Positions 18,112 through 26,495 of a stretch of DNA of 64,000 nucleotides are shown piece by piece. The translations under genes and the position numbers were made by a program. Every line of letters starts with the position of its first letter. Within the stretch, counting starts at the first letter, position 1. This stretch comes from Pseudobacteroides cellulosolvens ATCC 35603 = DSM 2933. GTDB lineage: Bacteria; Bacillota; Clostridia; Acetivibrionales; DSM-2933. The stretch lies in NCBI RefSeq assembly GCF_001262605.1, contig NZ_LGTC01000001.1, positions 4,102,001-4,166,000 on the forward strand, in the 5' to 3' direction. Below the pieces are notes generated by a model that saw nothing but the letters and a program-made list of their open reading frames with translations, made no database searches and was not told the DNA's origin.

Positions 18112-18609
18112 TTACAATATTTTTTTATTAATATATCTACAAAACCTGAAGTTTATATCATTATATGCCTTAGCATCACTTTCCTCAATCAATTCCCAAT
18201 CATCTTCCAAATCCAGATTTACAAAAAACTTGTCCGCTCCAAATTTTGTTTGAACTTTTGTTACATAGGCCTCGCTGCAAAACGGCAGCAGCTGTTTGTA
18301 TACAGTTTCCCCTCCTATGACAAAAACATCGTCAAAATTATATTGGCTGAGCTTTAAGTTTAAATCAAAAATAGAACTGCATTTAATTACACCGCTAGGA
18401 TTATAATCATTATTTCTGCTAAGGATAATATTAGTCCTATCTATAAGCGGCAGTCCTCCAGGCAGAGACTCGAAAGTTTCTCTTCCCATAACTACTATCT
18501 TTCCAAGGGTTGTTTGTTTAAAAAATCTCATGTCTTCAGGAATTCTTACAAGAAGTTTTCCATTACATCCTATACCCCAATTCAAATCTACGTTTACAAT
18601 CGCTTTCAT
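18112..18609 (-). CDS. folA: Dihydrofolate reductase
   Basis: Reduces dihydrofolate to tetrahydrofolate with NADPH, regenerating the cofactor that thymidylate synthase oxidises. The 165-residue sequence has GIGCNGKLLVRIPEDMRFFK (substrate pocket acidic residue in the PEDM motif), VVMGRETFESLPGGLPLIDR and the nucleotide loop VFVIGGETVYKQLLP. The ATG follows AAGGTGATTTT. It is the last gene of a minus-strand run behind thyA, with a 110-base gap. Confidence 0.96.
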   Translation of the reverse strand: MKAIVNVDLNWGIGCNGKLLVRIPEDMRFFKQTTLGKIVVMGRETFESLPGGLPLIDRTNIILSRNNDYNPSGVIKCSSIFDLNLKLSQYNFDDVFVIGGETVYKQLLPFCSEAYVTKVQTKFGADKFFVNLDLEDDWELIEESDAKAYNDINFRFCRYINKKIL

Positions 18610-18719
18610 AAAATCACCTTTTTATTGTATGATATTTCTCAATTCCACTGTAGATTTTACTGTAAATTTGTCTTTTCTACAACATCTCTGATCACTTTTT
18701 ATATAATTAATAATTAATT

Positions 18720-19547
18720 CTATACTGCAACAGGTATTTTTATCTGCGTACCTTTTTGATACCCTTGAAGTACAAAATCATCAACAGTAAACTTATAAAA
18801 ATCGTCCTTATCTGGATTTATTAAAAGCTTTGGTGCATCATATATCTGCCTTTCCAACAGCTCATTTATGAGTGGGATGTGCCTGTCGTATATATGAGCA
18901 TCTGCAATAACATGAACAAGTTCTCCAACTTCAAGGCCACTTACCCTTGCAAACATATGTACCAATGCTGCGTACTGGCATACATTCCAATTGTTTGCAA
19001 CAAGTATATCCTGGGATCTTTGGTTTAAAACTGCATTAAGCTTTCTTCCCGTAACATTAAATGTCATACTGTATGCACACGGATAAAGATTCATTTCATT
19101 TAAGTCCTCATGGTTGTACATATTGACAATTATTCTTCTGCTGTACGGATTGTTCTTAAGATCATACAAGACCCTGTCCACCTGATCAAAATAACCTTCG
19201 GGGTACTTATGTTTTATAGAAAGCTGGTAGCCGTAAGCTTTTCCTATTGAGCCGTTTTCATCAGCCCAACTATCCCATATTCTGCTATTAAGCTCCTTGA
19301 TATCGTTTGACTTCTTCTGCCAAATCCATAACACTTCATCAATAGCAGCTTTAAGGTTGGTAGGTCTCAATGTCATAATAGGAAATTCTTCATTCAAATC
19401 ATACCTGTTAACAACACCAAACTTCTTTATGGTATGTGCAAGAGTGCCATCAGACCACTTTGCCCTTACAACTTCACCTTCGGATGAAACCCCATTCTCT
19501 AATATATCCCTGCACATTTTAATAAATATTAGATCCGCTTTACTCAA
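18720..19547 (-). CDS. thyA: Thymidylate synthase (ThyA)
   Basis: Methylates dUMP to dTMP using methylene-tetrahydrofolate. The 275-residue sequence has the catalytic cysteine in NLYPCAYSMTF, the phosphate-binding LNQRSQDILVANNWNV block and the C-terminal half HVIADAHIYDRHIP. The residue after PC is Ala where E. coli has His, and LVANNW replaces FLGLPF, so it belongs to a divergent firmicute subgroup. The start is TTG, eight bases behind GAGGTGAT; it opens nine bases after the upstream deaminase stop, so the two are translationally coupled. folA follows. Confidence 0.95.
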   Translation of the reverse strand: MSKADLIFIKMCRDILENGVSSEGEVVRAKWSDGTLAHTIKKFGVVNRYDLNEEFPIMTLRPTNLKAAIDEVLWIWQKKSNDIKELNSRIWDSWADENGSIGKAYGYQLSIKHKYPEGYFDQVDRVLYDLKNNPYSRRIIVNMYNHEDLNEMNLYPCAYSMTFNVTGRKLNAVLNQRSQDILVANNWNVCQYAALVHMFARVSGLEVGELVHVIADAHIYDRHIPLINELLERQIYDAPKLLINPDKDDFYKFTVDDFVLQGYQKGTQIKIPVAV

Positions 19548-19556
19548 ATTATCACC

Positions 19557-20864
19557 TCATTTAATAACCCTTTTTGCTACTTCTCTAACTTTGCTCATTA
19601 CAAGCTCTTCATCAATGATAGTAAGCACCCTGTTCTCCATAACTATTTTACCGTTTATTATACTTGTTTCAACATCGGAACCCTGAACTGAGTATACAAC
19701 AGCTGCTATCGGATCGTTTACAGGGCATAGGTGAGGCTTGTTCATATCAATAATTATAAGGTCTGCTTTCATTCCCTTTTTTATAACTCCGGTAACCCCT
19801 CCAAGTCCATTTGCAACAGCCCCATTTGAAGTTGCCATTGTAATAGCTTCCCTTGCATTGACCAGAGCAGGTTCATTTTTATAGCCTTTATGCAGCAACG
19901 CTGCTATATGCATCTCTTCAAACATGTTAAGGTTATTGTTACTTGCAGCTCCATCAGTTCCAATAGTAACATTTATTCCACGCTCTAAAAGGCTTGGAAT
20001 AGGTGCAATCCCGCTACCAAGCTTCAAATTGCTTGTAGGATTATGGGCTACACTAACATTTTTGGCTTTTAATATATCCATGTCATCATCGGTTAGATGT
20101 ACGCAATGTGCTGCAATTACAGGAACATCAAATATACCGGTTTCAAGGCACATCCTTGAAGGAGTAATGCCATGTTTCTCAATTGACTCTAAAAGCTCTC
20201 TTTTAGTCTCCTGTATATGTATCTGAATACCTATTCCAAGATCCTTTGCAATCTCTGAGGACTTATTGAGCCATTCCCTGTTAAAAAGGTAGGTTGAGTG
20301 AACCTCAAGGCTGACTATTAACATTCCATCATCTTTGTTATGCCAATATTTGTAAAAATCATAAACCTTACTTGTCTCATCAATGATTTTATTACCTTCT
20401 TGTGCATTGAACTTTATAGGACTTATGGACAGATTTGCTCTAATGCCTGATTCTATAACTGCTCTTGCAACCTCGTTCATATCCAGATACATATCTGTAA
20501 ATGTGGTTGTTCCTGTTTTTATCATTTCTGCAATCCCAAGCATTGCTCCCCAATATATGTCCTCTCCCGTAAGGCAAGCCTCAACAGGAAAGATATTGTC
20601 AAAGAGCCATTCATGCAAAGATAGGTCATTGGCATAATTTCTCATCACTGTCATGCTGGAGTGGGTATGGGTATTTATAAGTCCCGGCATAACCAGTTTG
20701 TTTTTTCCGTCTATTACCTTCTGAGCCTTAAATTCAGGCTGCAGTTCATCTGCAGAACAAACAAAATCAATAATGTCATCTTTTATGCCTACAAAGCCTT
20801 CTTCTATATGAGGATTATCAATACCGCCTGTTATAATACCAATATTCTTCAACAAAATGTTCAT
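19557..20864 (-). CDS. mtaD: 5'-methylthioadenosine / S-adenosylhomocysteine deaminase
   Basis: A 435-residue amidohydrolase that deaminates MTA or SAH to the inosine analogues. Metal ligands are visible: NTHTHSSMT near residue 60, HIQETKREL and AAHCVHLTDDD in the middle, and the catalytic Asp in IGTDGAASNNNLNMFEE near 300. Guanine or chlorohydrolase relatives share this fold, but the HNPTSNLKLGSGIAPIP block fits the MtaD group. It lies in a cluster with a PfkB kinase, a methyltransferase-type regulator and a purine nucleoside phosphorylase, consistent with salvage of the by-products of SAM use. The ATG follows GAGGGAAATAATTT. Confidence 0.9.
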   Translation of the reverse strand: MNILLKNIGIITGGIDNPHIEEGFVGIKDDIIDFVCSADELQPEFKAQKVIDGKNKLVMPGLINTHTHSSMTVMRNYANDLSLHEWLFDNIFPVEACLTGEDIYWGAMLGIAEMIKTGTTTFTDMYLDMNEVARAVIESGIRANLSISPIKFNAQEGNKIIDETSKVYDFYKYWHNKDDGMLIVSLEVHSTYLFNREWLNKSSEIAKDLGIGIQIHIQETKRELLESIEKHGITPSRMCLETGIFDVPVIAAHCVHLTDDDMDILKAKNVSVAHNPTSNLKLGSGIAPIPSLLERGINVTIGTDGAASNNNLNMFEEMHIAALLHKGYKNEPALVNAREAITMATSNGAVANGLGGVTGVIKKGMKADLIIIDMNKPHLCPVNDPIAAVVYSVQGSDVETSIINGKIVMENRVLTIIDEELVMSKVREVAKRVIK

Positions 20865-20900
20865 AAATTATTTCCCTCATAATAAAGTTCTTTTATTTTA

Positions 20901-20941
20901 TAGAAACCGAACTTATATATAGCTTTGCAGTTCGATATCTA
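20901..20941. repeat. Palindromic repeat family R3, copy a
   Basis: TAGAAACCGAACT and AGTTCGATATCTA flank ATATATAGCTTTGC. It lies between the PfkB kinase and mtaD. It shares arm and loop sequence with the copy near 23.8 kb. Confidence 0.6.
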
Positions 20942-20961
20942 TATTATATTAATTCAACAAT

Positions 20962-21900
20962 CTATACTTCCCCATAGTTTTCCTTATATCTTGCTTTATA
21001 CTCATCAATTGTATAGTGGTGCTCTGTCGCACCTTTATGTTCAACGGCAAAAACAGCTGATACACTTGCATATCTACCCATTTTCTCCAATGATGAACCC
21101 TCAAGGTATCCTTTTATGAGCCCTGCTCTGAAAGCATCACCGGCTCCAGTTGGATCAACAACTCTTTTGGGCTTTGCTACACTTACCTGAACCATCTGAT
21201 TCCTTCCGGATATCAGAGATCCTTTTTCTCCCATGGTCACTATCAAAATATCAACACTGCCTAAAATTTGGTCCTTAGAAAGGCCTGTCTTTTCTTTCAT
21301 AAGGTCATATTCATACTCATTGAATATTGCAATTTTTGCTCCCAAAATGCCGTCTTTAAGATCCTTTGGAGACAACCTGGGTATTTGCATACCTGGATCA
21401 TATATATAGGAAATTCCAAGTTGCTGGCATTCTGTTGTCCATTTAGTCATAGCTTCAGGCTCTGTAGGTGCGATAATAACCAATGATATGCCTGTTAAAT
21501 CCATATCTTTTAATGACAATTGAGGATCCAGAGCCATGGCACCAGGATAAAACCCGGTTATTTGATTATTAACATTATCAGTTGTTATATAACACGTTGC
21601 TGTATAATCATCTTCGGCTATTTTTATATGGCTTGTATCAACGCCGTTTTTATCGAGCCAATCCCTGTACTCGTAGAAATCCTTCCCTGCAGTACCTAAT
21701 ATCATAGGCTTCTCACCCAAAAGTGAAAGGCTGTACGCAATATTAGGTGCTGTACCACCCTTTACCCTTTTCATGCTCTTTACAAGAAAGCTTACGTTCA
21801 AAGAGTGAATTTTATCCGGCAATATCTGTTCTTTAAACAATCCGGGAAAATCCATTATGTTATCATAAGCTATTGAACCACAAACCAGTACCTTACCCAT
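20962..21900 (-). CDS. PfkB-family sugar or nucleoside kinase
   Basis: A 312-residue ribokinase-fold kinase. The N-terminal GSIAYDNIMDFPG, the RVKGGTAPNIAYSLSLLG motif near residue 45 and the C-terminal DPTGAGDAFRAGLIKG with its catalytic Asp are the two PfkB signatures. The sequence resembles the adenosine-kinase-like group found in archaea and some bacteria. Its place between an MTA/SAH deaminase and an SAM-methyltransferase-like regulator makes a nucleoside or 5-thioribose-type substrate plausible, but that is inference. The ATG follows GGGGGTTTTAAG; the HTH-methyltransferase gene ends 20 bases upstream. Confidence 0.85.
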   Translation of the reverse strand: MGKVLVCGSIAYDNIMDFPGLFKEQILPDKIHSLNVSFLVKSMKRVKGGTAPNIAYSLSLLGEKPMILGTAGKDFYEYRDWLDKNGVDTSHIKIAEDDYTATCYITTDNVNNQITGFYPGAMALDPQLSLKDMDLTGISLVIIAPTEPEAMTKWTTECQQLGISYIYDPGMQIPRLSPKDLKDGILGAKIAIFNEYEYDLMKEKTGLSKDQILGSVDILIVTMGEKGSLISGRNQMVQVSVAKPKRVVDPTGAGDAFRAGLIKGYLEGSSLEKMGRYASVSAVFAVEHKGATEHHYTIDEYKARYKENYGEV

Positions 21901-21920
21901 CTTAAAACCCCCATCAAATA

Positions 21921-22730
21921 TTATTTCTCAGCAGTTAAAATAAAAATGCCTGCACCCGGTATGGATTTGCCCGATTTCCTAGTGCGGCCTGCAAGCTTCT
22001 CAATTCTTACTTTCTTAAACCCGGAAGCTTTAAACCACATTTTTAAATCATCTTCGCTAAACCCCTGCCATATATCATGCATTTTTTCCACCAATTCTTT
22101 ATCAGAGTGCTCGTTATAATCTGCCAAAAAAACTTTTCCACCCGGCTTTAAGATTCTTTTCATCTCTTTTATTGCCATTTCAGGATCTGCTATATGATGC
22201 AGATACATACTTGCACACACCACATCCCCGCATGCCTCAGGCACGGGAACATCAAGACCATCGCTTTCCACCGTTTCAATATTTTTTATTCCTTCATCAC
22301 TAGCTTTCTTTTGCAGTTCTTTTAGCATTTCACCTGAAATATCTACAGCAATTACTTTTTGGGCAATCTTTGATACCTCTCTTGAAATATAGCCATCGCC
22401 TGCACCAAGGTCAACCACCAGCATATTATTATTTATTATATCCAAATCAATCAGTTTATTCTTGATAGATTCATCATAATAATCCTGTCTTAACTCTTCC
22501 CACTTTGAAGCAACATCATTAAAAAAATCCTTTGCCTCACCTTCGCTTGCAGAATATTGCTGGGAGTCTCCAACAGACAGCCAGTTAATAAGTGCCTGCC
22601 TGCTAAATCTCCATTCCCTGCCGATTTTCCTTGCTGGTACCTTTTCCTCTTTAAGAAGCTTTATAAATGTCTTAACACTTACACTAAAAAGCTCAGCAGC
22701 CTCTTCCATTGTAAGAATTTCTTTTTCCAC
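21921..22730 (-). CDS. Excisionase-type HTH fused to a SAM-dependent methyltransferase domain
   Basis: A 269-residue two-domain protein. Residues 5-52 form a MerR/excisionase-like DNA-binding domain (LTMEEAAELFSVSVKTFIKL, then KIGREWRFSRQALINWL). Residues about 75-265 form a class I methyltransferase fold with the SAM motif VVDLGAGDGYIS, an acidic VIAVDISGEML strand and the LKPGGKVFLADY motif. The HTH suggests that it binds DNA and may use the methyltransferase fold to sense SAM or SAH. This mirrors SahR-type regulators of the methyl cycle, which combine an ArsR HTH with such a domain. The start is GTG after CGAGGTGTTATT. It opens the kinase-deaminase-thyA run. Confidence 0.85.
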   Translation of the reverse strand: MEKEILTMEEAAELFSVSVKTFIKLLKEEKVPARKIGREWRFSRQALINWLSVGDSQQYSASEGEAKDFFNDVASKWEELRQDYYDESIKNKLIDLDIINNNMLVVDLGAGDGYISREVSKIAQKVIAVDISGEMLKELQKKASDEGIKNIETVESDGLDVPVPEACGDVVCASMYLHHIADPEMAIKEMKRILKPGGKVFLADYNEHSDKELVEKMHDIWQGFSEDDLKMWFKASGFKKVRIEKLAGRTRKSGKSIPGAGIFILTAEK

Positions 22731-22890
22731 AATAACACCTCGGATTTTTAATGTCTAGAAAATTAATCTTATACATAAACATTATATATCACTAAGGCAA
22801 CATTATCAAACACTACTTCTTTTAAATTCATTAAATTTATAGTTATTTATAGCTAATTTCATTCAAAACACACCACTCAGATCCTTTTGC

Positions 22891-23718
22891 TTATATACGC
22901 CAGCTTTCAACAAACTTCATAACCACTGAAACAAATTTATTTTCAACATCCCTTGTTGTTTGTATAACTTCCTCATGATTCAGCTTCTGGTTGAGTATCC
23001 CGGCAGCCATATTTGTAATACATGATATACCTAGAACCTTCATGCCTGAATGAACTGCAGTGACAACCTCTGGAACGGTAGACATGCCTACAGCATCAGC
23101 ACCCATAGCACGAAGTGCAATTATCTCTGCCGGGGTTTCAAACATTGGTCCCTTAGCATAGGCATAGACTCCCTTTTTTATTTCTATTCCAAGTGCCGCT
23201 GCAACCTTTTCTATAAGATCAACAGCATCCTTGTCATATGCCTCTGTCATATCCGGAAATCTCGGACCGAATTCATTAATATTTTTTCCCCTAAGTGCGG
23301 AAGGTGCAAACAATCCTATATGGTCTGTTATTGCCATTATGTCTCCGGGCTTAAAGTTTTTATTGATCCCGCCTGCTGCGTTTGTGACTATTATATTGTT
23401 AATTCCCATTTGCTTTAATACTCTTACCGGAAAAACTACCTGTGAAATATCATATCCCTCATAGTAGTGAAACCTTCCCTTTAAAGCCAGAATCTTCTTA
23501 CTTCCAAGTGAACCAGCTATCAATTTGCCAGCGTGACCTTCCACCGTTGTAATAGGAAAATTGGGGATATCACTGTATTCAATCTCTTGCCTGTCTTCTA
23601 TTCGTTCTGCCAGAGGTCCTAAGCCCGAACCCAATATTACAGCAATCTCCGGTTTAATGGTAAGCTTGGTACTTATAAATTCTGCTGTCTCTTTTATTCT
23701 GCTCATCGTATCATACAT
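22891..23718 (-). CDS. Purine nucleoside phosphorylase
   Basis: A 275-residue trimeric-type phosphorylase that splits purine nucleosides with phosphate. Signatures are ILGSGLGPLAERI, the phosphate-binding GRFHYYEGYD, NAAGGINKNFKPGDIM and the purine-site GPMFETPAEIIALRAMGADAVG with MSTVPEV. The methylthioadenosine phosphorylase subgroup is related, so a methylthioinosine substrate is possible given mtaD in the same run. The ATG follows GGAGGCAGCACC. It precedes the HTH-methyltransferase gene by 160 bases. Confidence 0.93.
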   Translation of the reverse strand: MYDTMSRIKETAEFISTKLTIKPEIAVILGSGLGPLAERIEDRQEIEYSDIPNFPITTVEGHAGKLIAGSLGSKKILALKGRFHYYEGYDISQVVFPVRVLKQMGINNIIVTNAAGGINKNFKPGDIMAITDHIGLFAPSALRGKNINEFGPRFPDMTEAYDKDAVDLIEKVAAALGIEIKKGVYAYAKGPMFETPAEIIALRAMGADAVGMSTVPEVVTAVHSGMKVLGISCITNMAAGILNQKLNHEEVIQTTRDVENKFVSVVMKFVESWRI

Positions 23719-23767
23719 GGTGCTGCCTCCAACAAATTATAAATTTTTTATTGCAAATAAGTACTTG

Positions 23768-23809
23768 TAGATATCCAACTGATATATAACTTTACAATTC
23801 GGTATCTAT
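23768..23809. repeat. Palindromic repeat family R3, copy b
   Basis: TAGATATCCAACT and AATTCGGTATCTA arms around GATATATAACTTTAC. It is the same orientation and loop type as copy a. Confidence 0.6.
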
Positions 23810-23874
23810 ATTATGTAATTGTAATTATATTATATTGCCATTAAAAAAACAATTTAAACGTCACCAAGAACAAG

Positions 23875-23982
23875 CTAAGGCATAATGAAAAAATAACTTC
23901 CGCTATAAATTTCTCTCAGGTGTTGACTTAACTCATCAACATCCGCGTAGAAAGCGGAAGTAATATTTCAATCATGCCTTAG
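23875..23982. repeat. Dispersed repeat family R2, copy iii (most complete palindrome)
   Basis: CTAAGGCATAATGAAAAAAT and AACTTCCGC on the left pair with GCGGAAGTAATATTTCAA and TCATGCCTTAG on the right. Between them lies the core GTTGACTTAACTCATCAAC. Outside the arms, ACGTCAC and GTGACGT extend the symmetry after a 9-base break. The unit lies downstream of the DUF1015 gene. Confidence 0.75.
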
Positions 23983-24013
23983 TGACGTCGTATTAATTCA
24001 TAAAATGATCTAT

Positions 24014-25366
24014 TTAGACTATCTTTCTGCATTCAAGATAAAATCGCTTTTCTTCAGCTTCTCCCATGGAAAATGTCTTCTTTGGCAAAACTCCGTCTAA
24101 TACAACAGTCTTGTAAAGATCATTTTTATCCATTACAGGCAGGTAAAACCCTATATTTCCGCTTTTGCCGCCGAGAGAATCAACAACTTCTTCTCCATGT
24201 ATATAGTCTATTTCAACATTTTTATCGTCCACAATAAGCTGATCAAGAAACAACTGCAAAGTACCAACTTCAAGGTTGCATTTTGGACATTCAACCTTTA
24301 TTATAGCAAAGCATGTGCCGGCTATAAGCGGAAGGTTATGAACACCTTTATCTTTTGGCATACTATCAAGCTTAACTTTCATGTCGTGTTTCGAACTGCA
24401 CTTTATAAGTTCTATCTTTGCAGATTCTCCATAAAAATTTTGCATTTTACCAACAAAATCATCCAGTCCGATATTAAAAACAACCCTGTGAATAGGCTCA
24501 AACTTAATGCCCTCATCATGAACGTTAACCAGTTCAACTAATGCAAATCTTGCCGGATGAGATTCCTTTTCCTCTTCAGTACAAGATTTCTTGACATTCT
24601 CCCAGTGTGCTTTTGCTGAAGCAAGTGAGTGATTGCCATCTCCAACTGCAAAAAGCAATACACCCTTTTCATCTCCTACTCCATATCTCTTTTTAAAGTC
24701 TTCAGGATCTGCAAGCTTTTCTATGGCACTTAAAATATTGTCAGTAATTTCTTTATTTTCTATCTTATACCCCTTAATATGTCCTCCGCTGAGCATTAAT
24801 TCAAAGTCATAAAGGCATGTCAATTTATCTTTCATATCAAACAAAGGCTCGATAACGGTTTTATCCGGATCATCTATCAGCACCATAATATGAGGCAATT
24901 CCAAACTTGCATTTTGCCTTATTTTTATTCTGGGCGGAAGTCTGTTGACATCTGTACGCTCTGTAGCTCTTATTTGAGATTGGGATCCTTCATTGTAATT
25001 GTATTTCTCAAGGTCCATAAGAACGATTAATCCCTTTCTCGATTCGGCATGGGAAGTTTTTCTATCGATAAGAATAAAACCCGGGTTCTGTTCTTCCAAA
25101 ACTCCATTTTCCACGTATTCAATCATATTTTTATTTATTTCGTTGATTTTATTTGATTCTTCAGCCTTTCCCAAATAAACCTCTGGAAGAATCAACTTTA
25201 AAGTGGATGGACTCTCCCCTACAATCTGGTCTGCCTTTTGCCAGTATTCAGGCTGGGATGAATACTGGTCACAAGCCACTACCGCCCACTTTTCCATATT
25301 ATTTTCTTTTCCAGGCATCAGTACCGTAGGAATCCTGATCCCCAACTTTTCATATAAGCTATACAT
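24014..25366 (-). CDS. DUF1015-family protein
   Basis: A 450-residue cytosolic protein of the DUF1015 family, common in clostridia and archaea and of unknown activity. The conserved block VGDGNHSLASAKAHWENV near residue 245 contains the GDGNH motif that marks the family, and PRIKIRQNASLELPH lies before it. A C-terminal CPKCNLEVG pair of cysteines is seen. In other genomes such genes often accompany serine-pathway genes, but none is adjacent here. The ATG follows GAGGGGCGGATAAA. It ends beside an R2 repeat. Confidence 0.8.
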   Translation of the reverse strand: MYSLYEKLGIRIPTVLMPGKENNMEKWAVVACDQYSSQPEYWQKADQIVGESPSTLKLILPEVYLGKAEESNKINEINKNMIEYVENGVLEEQNPGFILIDRKTSHAESRKGLIVLMDLEKYNYNEGSQSQIRATERTDVNRLPPRIKIRQNASLELPHIMVLIDDPDKTVIEPLFDMKDKLTCLYDFELMLSGGHIKGYKIENKEITDNILSAIEKLADPEDFKKRYGVGDEKGVLLFAVGDGNHSLASAKAHWENVKKSCTEEEKESHPARFALVELVNVHDEGIKFEPIHRVVFNIGLDDFVGKMQNFYGESAKIELIKCSSKHDMKVKLDSMPKDKGVHNLPLIAGTCFAIIKVECPKCNLEVGTLQLFLDQLIVDDKNVEIDYIHGEEVVDSLGGKSGNIGFYLPVMDKNDLYKTVVLDGVLPKKTFSMGEAEEKRFYLECRKIV

Positions 25367-25582
25367 TTTATCCGCCCCTCAAATATCTATTTTGCACATC
25401 ACATTGTATAAATTAGCCAATGCAATGCCATTATTTTCTTTACCATTATTTTCTTTACATAAATTAAAGATAATTTATTTATATAATATTATATAAAAAT
25501 GCAATTGTAGTCAAATGCTTTATTATGAATTTTTTTATGTGAACATTGAAATAATAAAAATAATAATAAATAGGAGGGCATT

Positions 25583-26134
25583 TTGGAAAGATATAGCGAG
25601 GTAATGGGATTACCTGTGATATGTGTTGATGACGGAAAGAAAATAGGCACCGTATGCGATTTGGTTTTTTTCCCAAAATACAAAAAAGTTAGAGCTGTCT
25701 TGCTCGAACGAACGGGATGTCATATCAGTAAGAAAGCAATCCCGTTGGAAGAAGTTTTAAGTATGGGTAAAGATGCTGTAATTGTCAATGATTGCTCATG
25801 CACCAAAAAAATTAGTGAGCTGGAGAAAAACGAAAACCTAGGCAAAAAAGGCAATCTTATGGGGTTGCGCATATACTCAAAGTCAGGTGAAGATTTCGGA
25901 ACCGTTAAAGATATATTATTTGATTATAAGACAGGGACCATTGAAGGTCTTGAGCTCTCTGATTGCCTTGTTTACGATATAATGCAAGGCAGAAATATAA
26001 TCCCGTTATTCGGTAAGGTTGAGTTTAGTGAAGAAAACATTCTGGTTGATAAAGAAGCTATTGATGAAATGCAAAACACAGGCGGTGGTCTTATAAAAAA
26101 GCTACTTCCATGTGAAAAAGAAGAAAAGAGGTGA
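25583..26134 (+). CDS. PRC-barrel domain protein, two barrels
   Basis: A 183-residue protein with two PRC-barrel repeats. The first (about 3-70) has the pattern VICVDDGKKIGTVCDLVF, the second (about 90-160) LRIYSKSGEDFGTVKDILFD. PRC barrels are small beta-barrels that bind RNA-processing or division partners in various proteins; in spore-formers, relatives are linked to sporulation. The start is TTG, with AGGAGGGCATT before it. A 59-residue membrane protein follows after four bases, so the two likely work together. Confidence 0.85.
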   Translation: MERYSEVMGLPVICVDDGKKIGTVCDLVFFPKYKKVRAVLLERTGCHISKKAIPLEEVLSMGKDAVIVNDCSCTKKISELEKNENLGKKGNLMGLRIYSKSGEDFGTVKDILFDYKTGTIEGLELSDCLVYDIMQGRNIIPLFGKVEFSEENILVDKEAIDEMQNTGGGLIKKLLPCEKEEKR

Positions 26135-26138
26135 ATAT

Positions 26139-26318
26139 ATGAGAGGTGGTTTTACAAGAGGACTAGTTTTAGGCGGCTTAATAGGTGCATCTATAGGAAT
26201 GATGAAAAATTCAGATATGATGAAGCCCAGAAGCAGAAGGCGTATGATGAGAGCTGGCAGGAACATGGTTAGACGAACAAGTAATGCAATAGGCGATATG
26301 ATAGATTTATTAAGATAA
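26139..26318 (+). CDS. Small glycine-rich membrane protein, YtxH-like
   Basis: A 59-residue protein. An N-terminal glycine-zipper hydrophobic segment (GLVLGGLIGASIGMM) is followed by a strongly basic stretch (KPRSRRRMMRAGRNMVRR) and an amphipathic end. This is the layout of small YtxH-type envelope proteins. The ATG follows AGAGGTGAATAT; an upstream GTG in the same frame lies inside the previous gene. It is coupled to the PRC-barrel gene. Confidence 0.7.
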   Translation: MRGGFTRGLVLGGLIGASIGMMKNSDMMKPRSRRRMMRAGRNMVRRTSNAIGDMIDLLR

Positions 26319-26355
26319 TAACATTAAATTGTAAAATAATTATTTCAAAACATAT

Positions 26356-26412
26356 AGATACCGAACTGTACAGTTTTATATAAGATCTATTGTATATTAC
26401 AGTTCGGTATCT
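26356..26412. repeat. Palindromic repeat family R3, copy c
   Basis: AGATACCGAACTGT and ACAGTTCGGTATCT are perfect 14-base inverted arms around a 29-base loop. They separate the small membrane protein gene from the AI-2E-family gene. Confidence 0.7.
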
Positions 26413-26495
26413 TTACAGATAGTAAAGTGTTTATTCAGGTGGTTTGTAAATTTTTTGAAGTCTCCTTATCAATTCTTATTCCAAAAAGGTGGCGT

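Noticed and set aside
24197..24541. A 114-codon plus-strand frame inside the DUF1015 gene
   Set aside because: It is antisense to a well-conserved gene, lacks a ribosome site and shows no domain.
25479..25683. Two short minus-strand frames ahead of the PRC-barrel gene
   Set aside because: They overlap the promoter and first codons of the plus-strand gene and have no family match.
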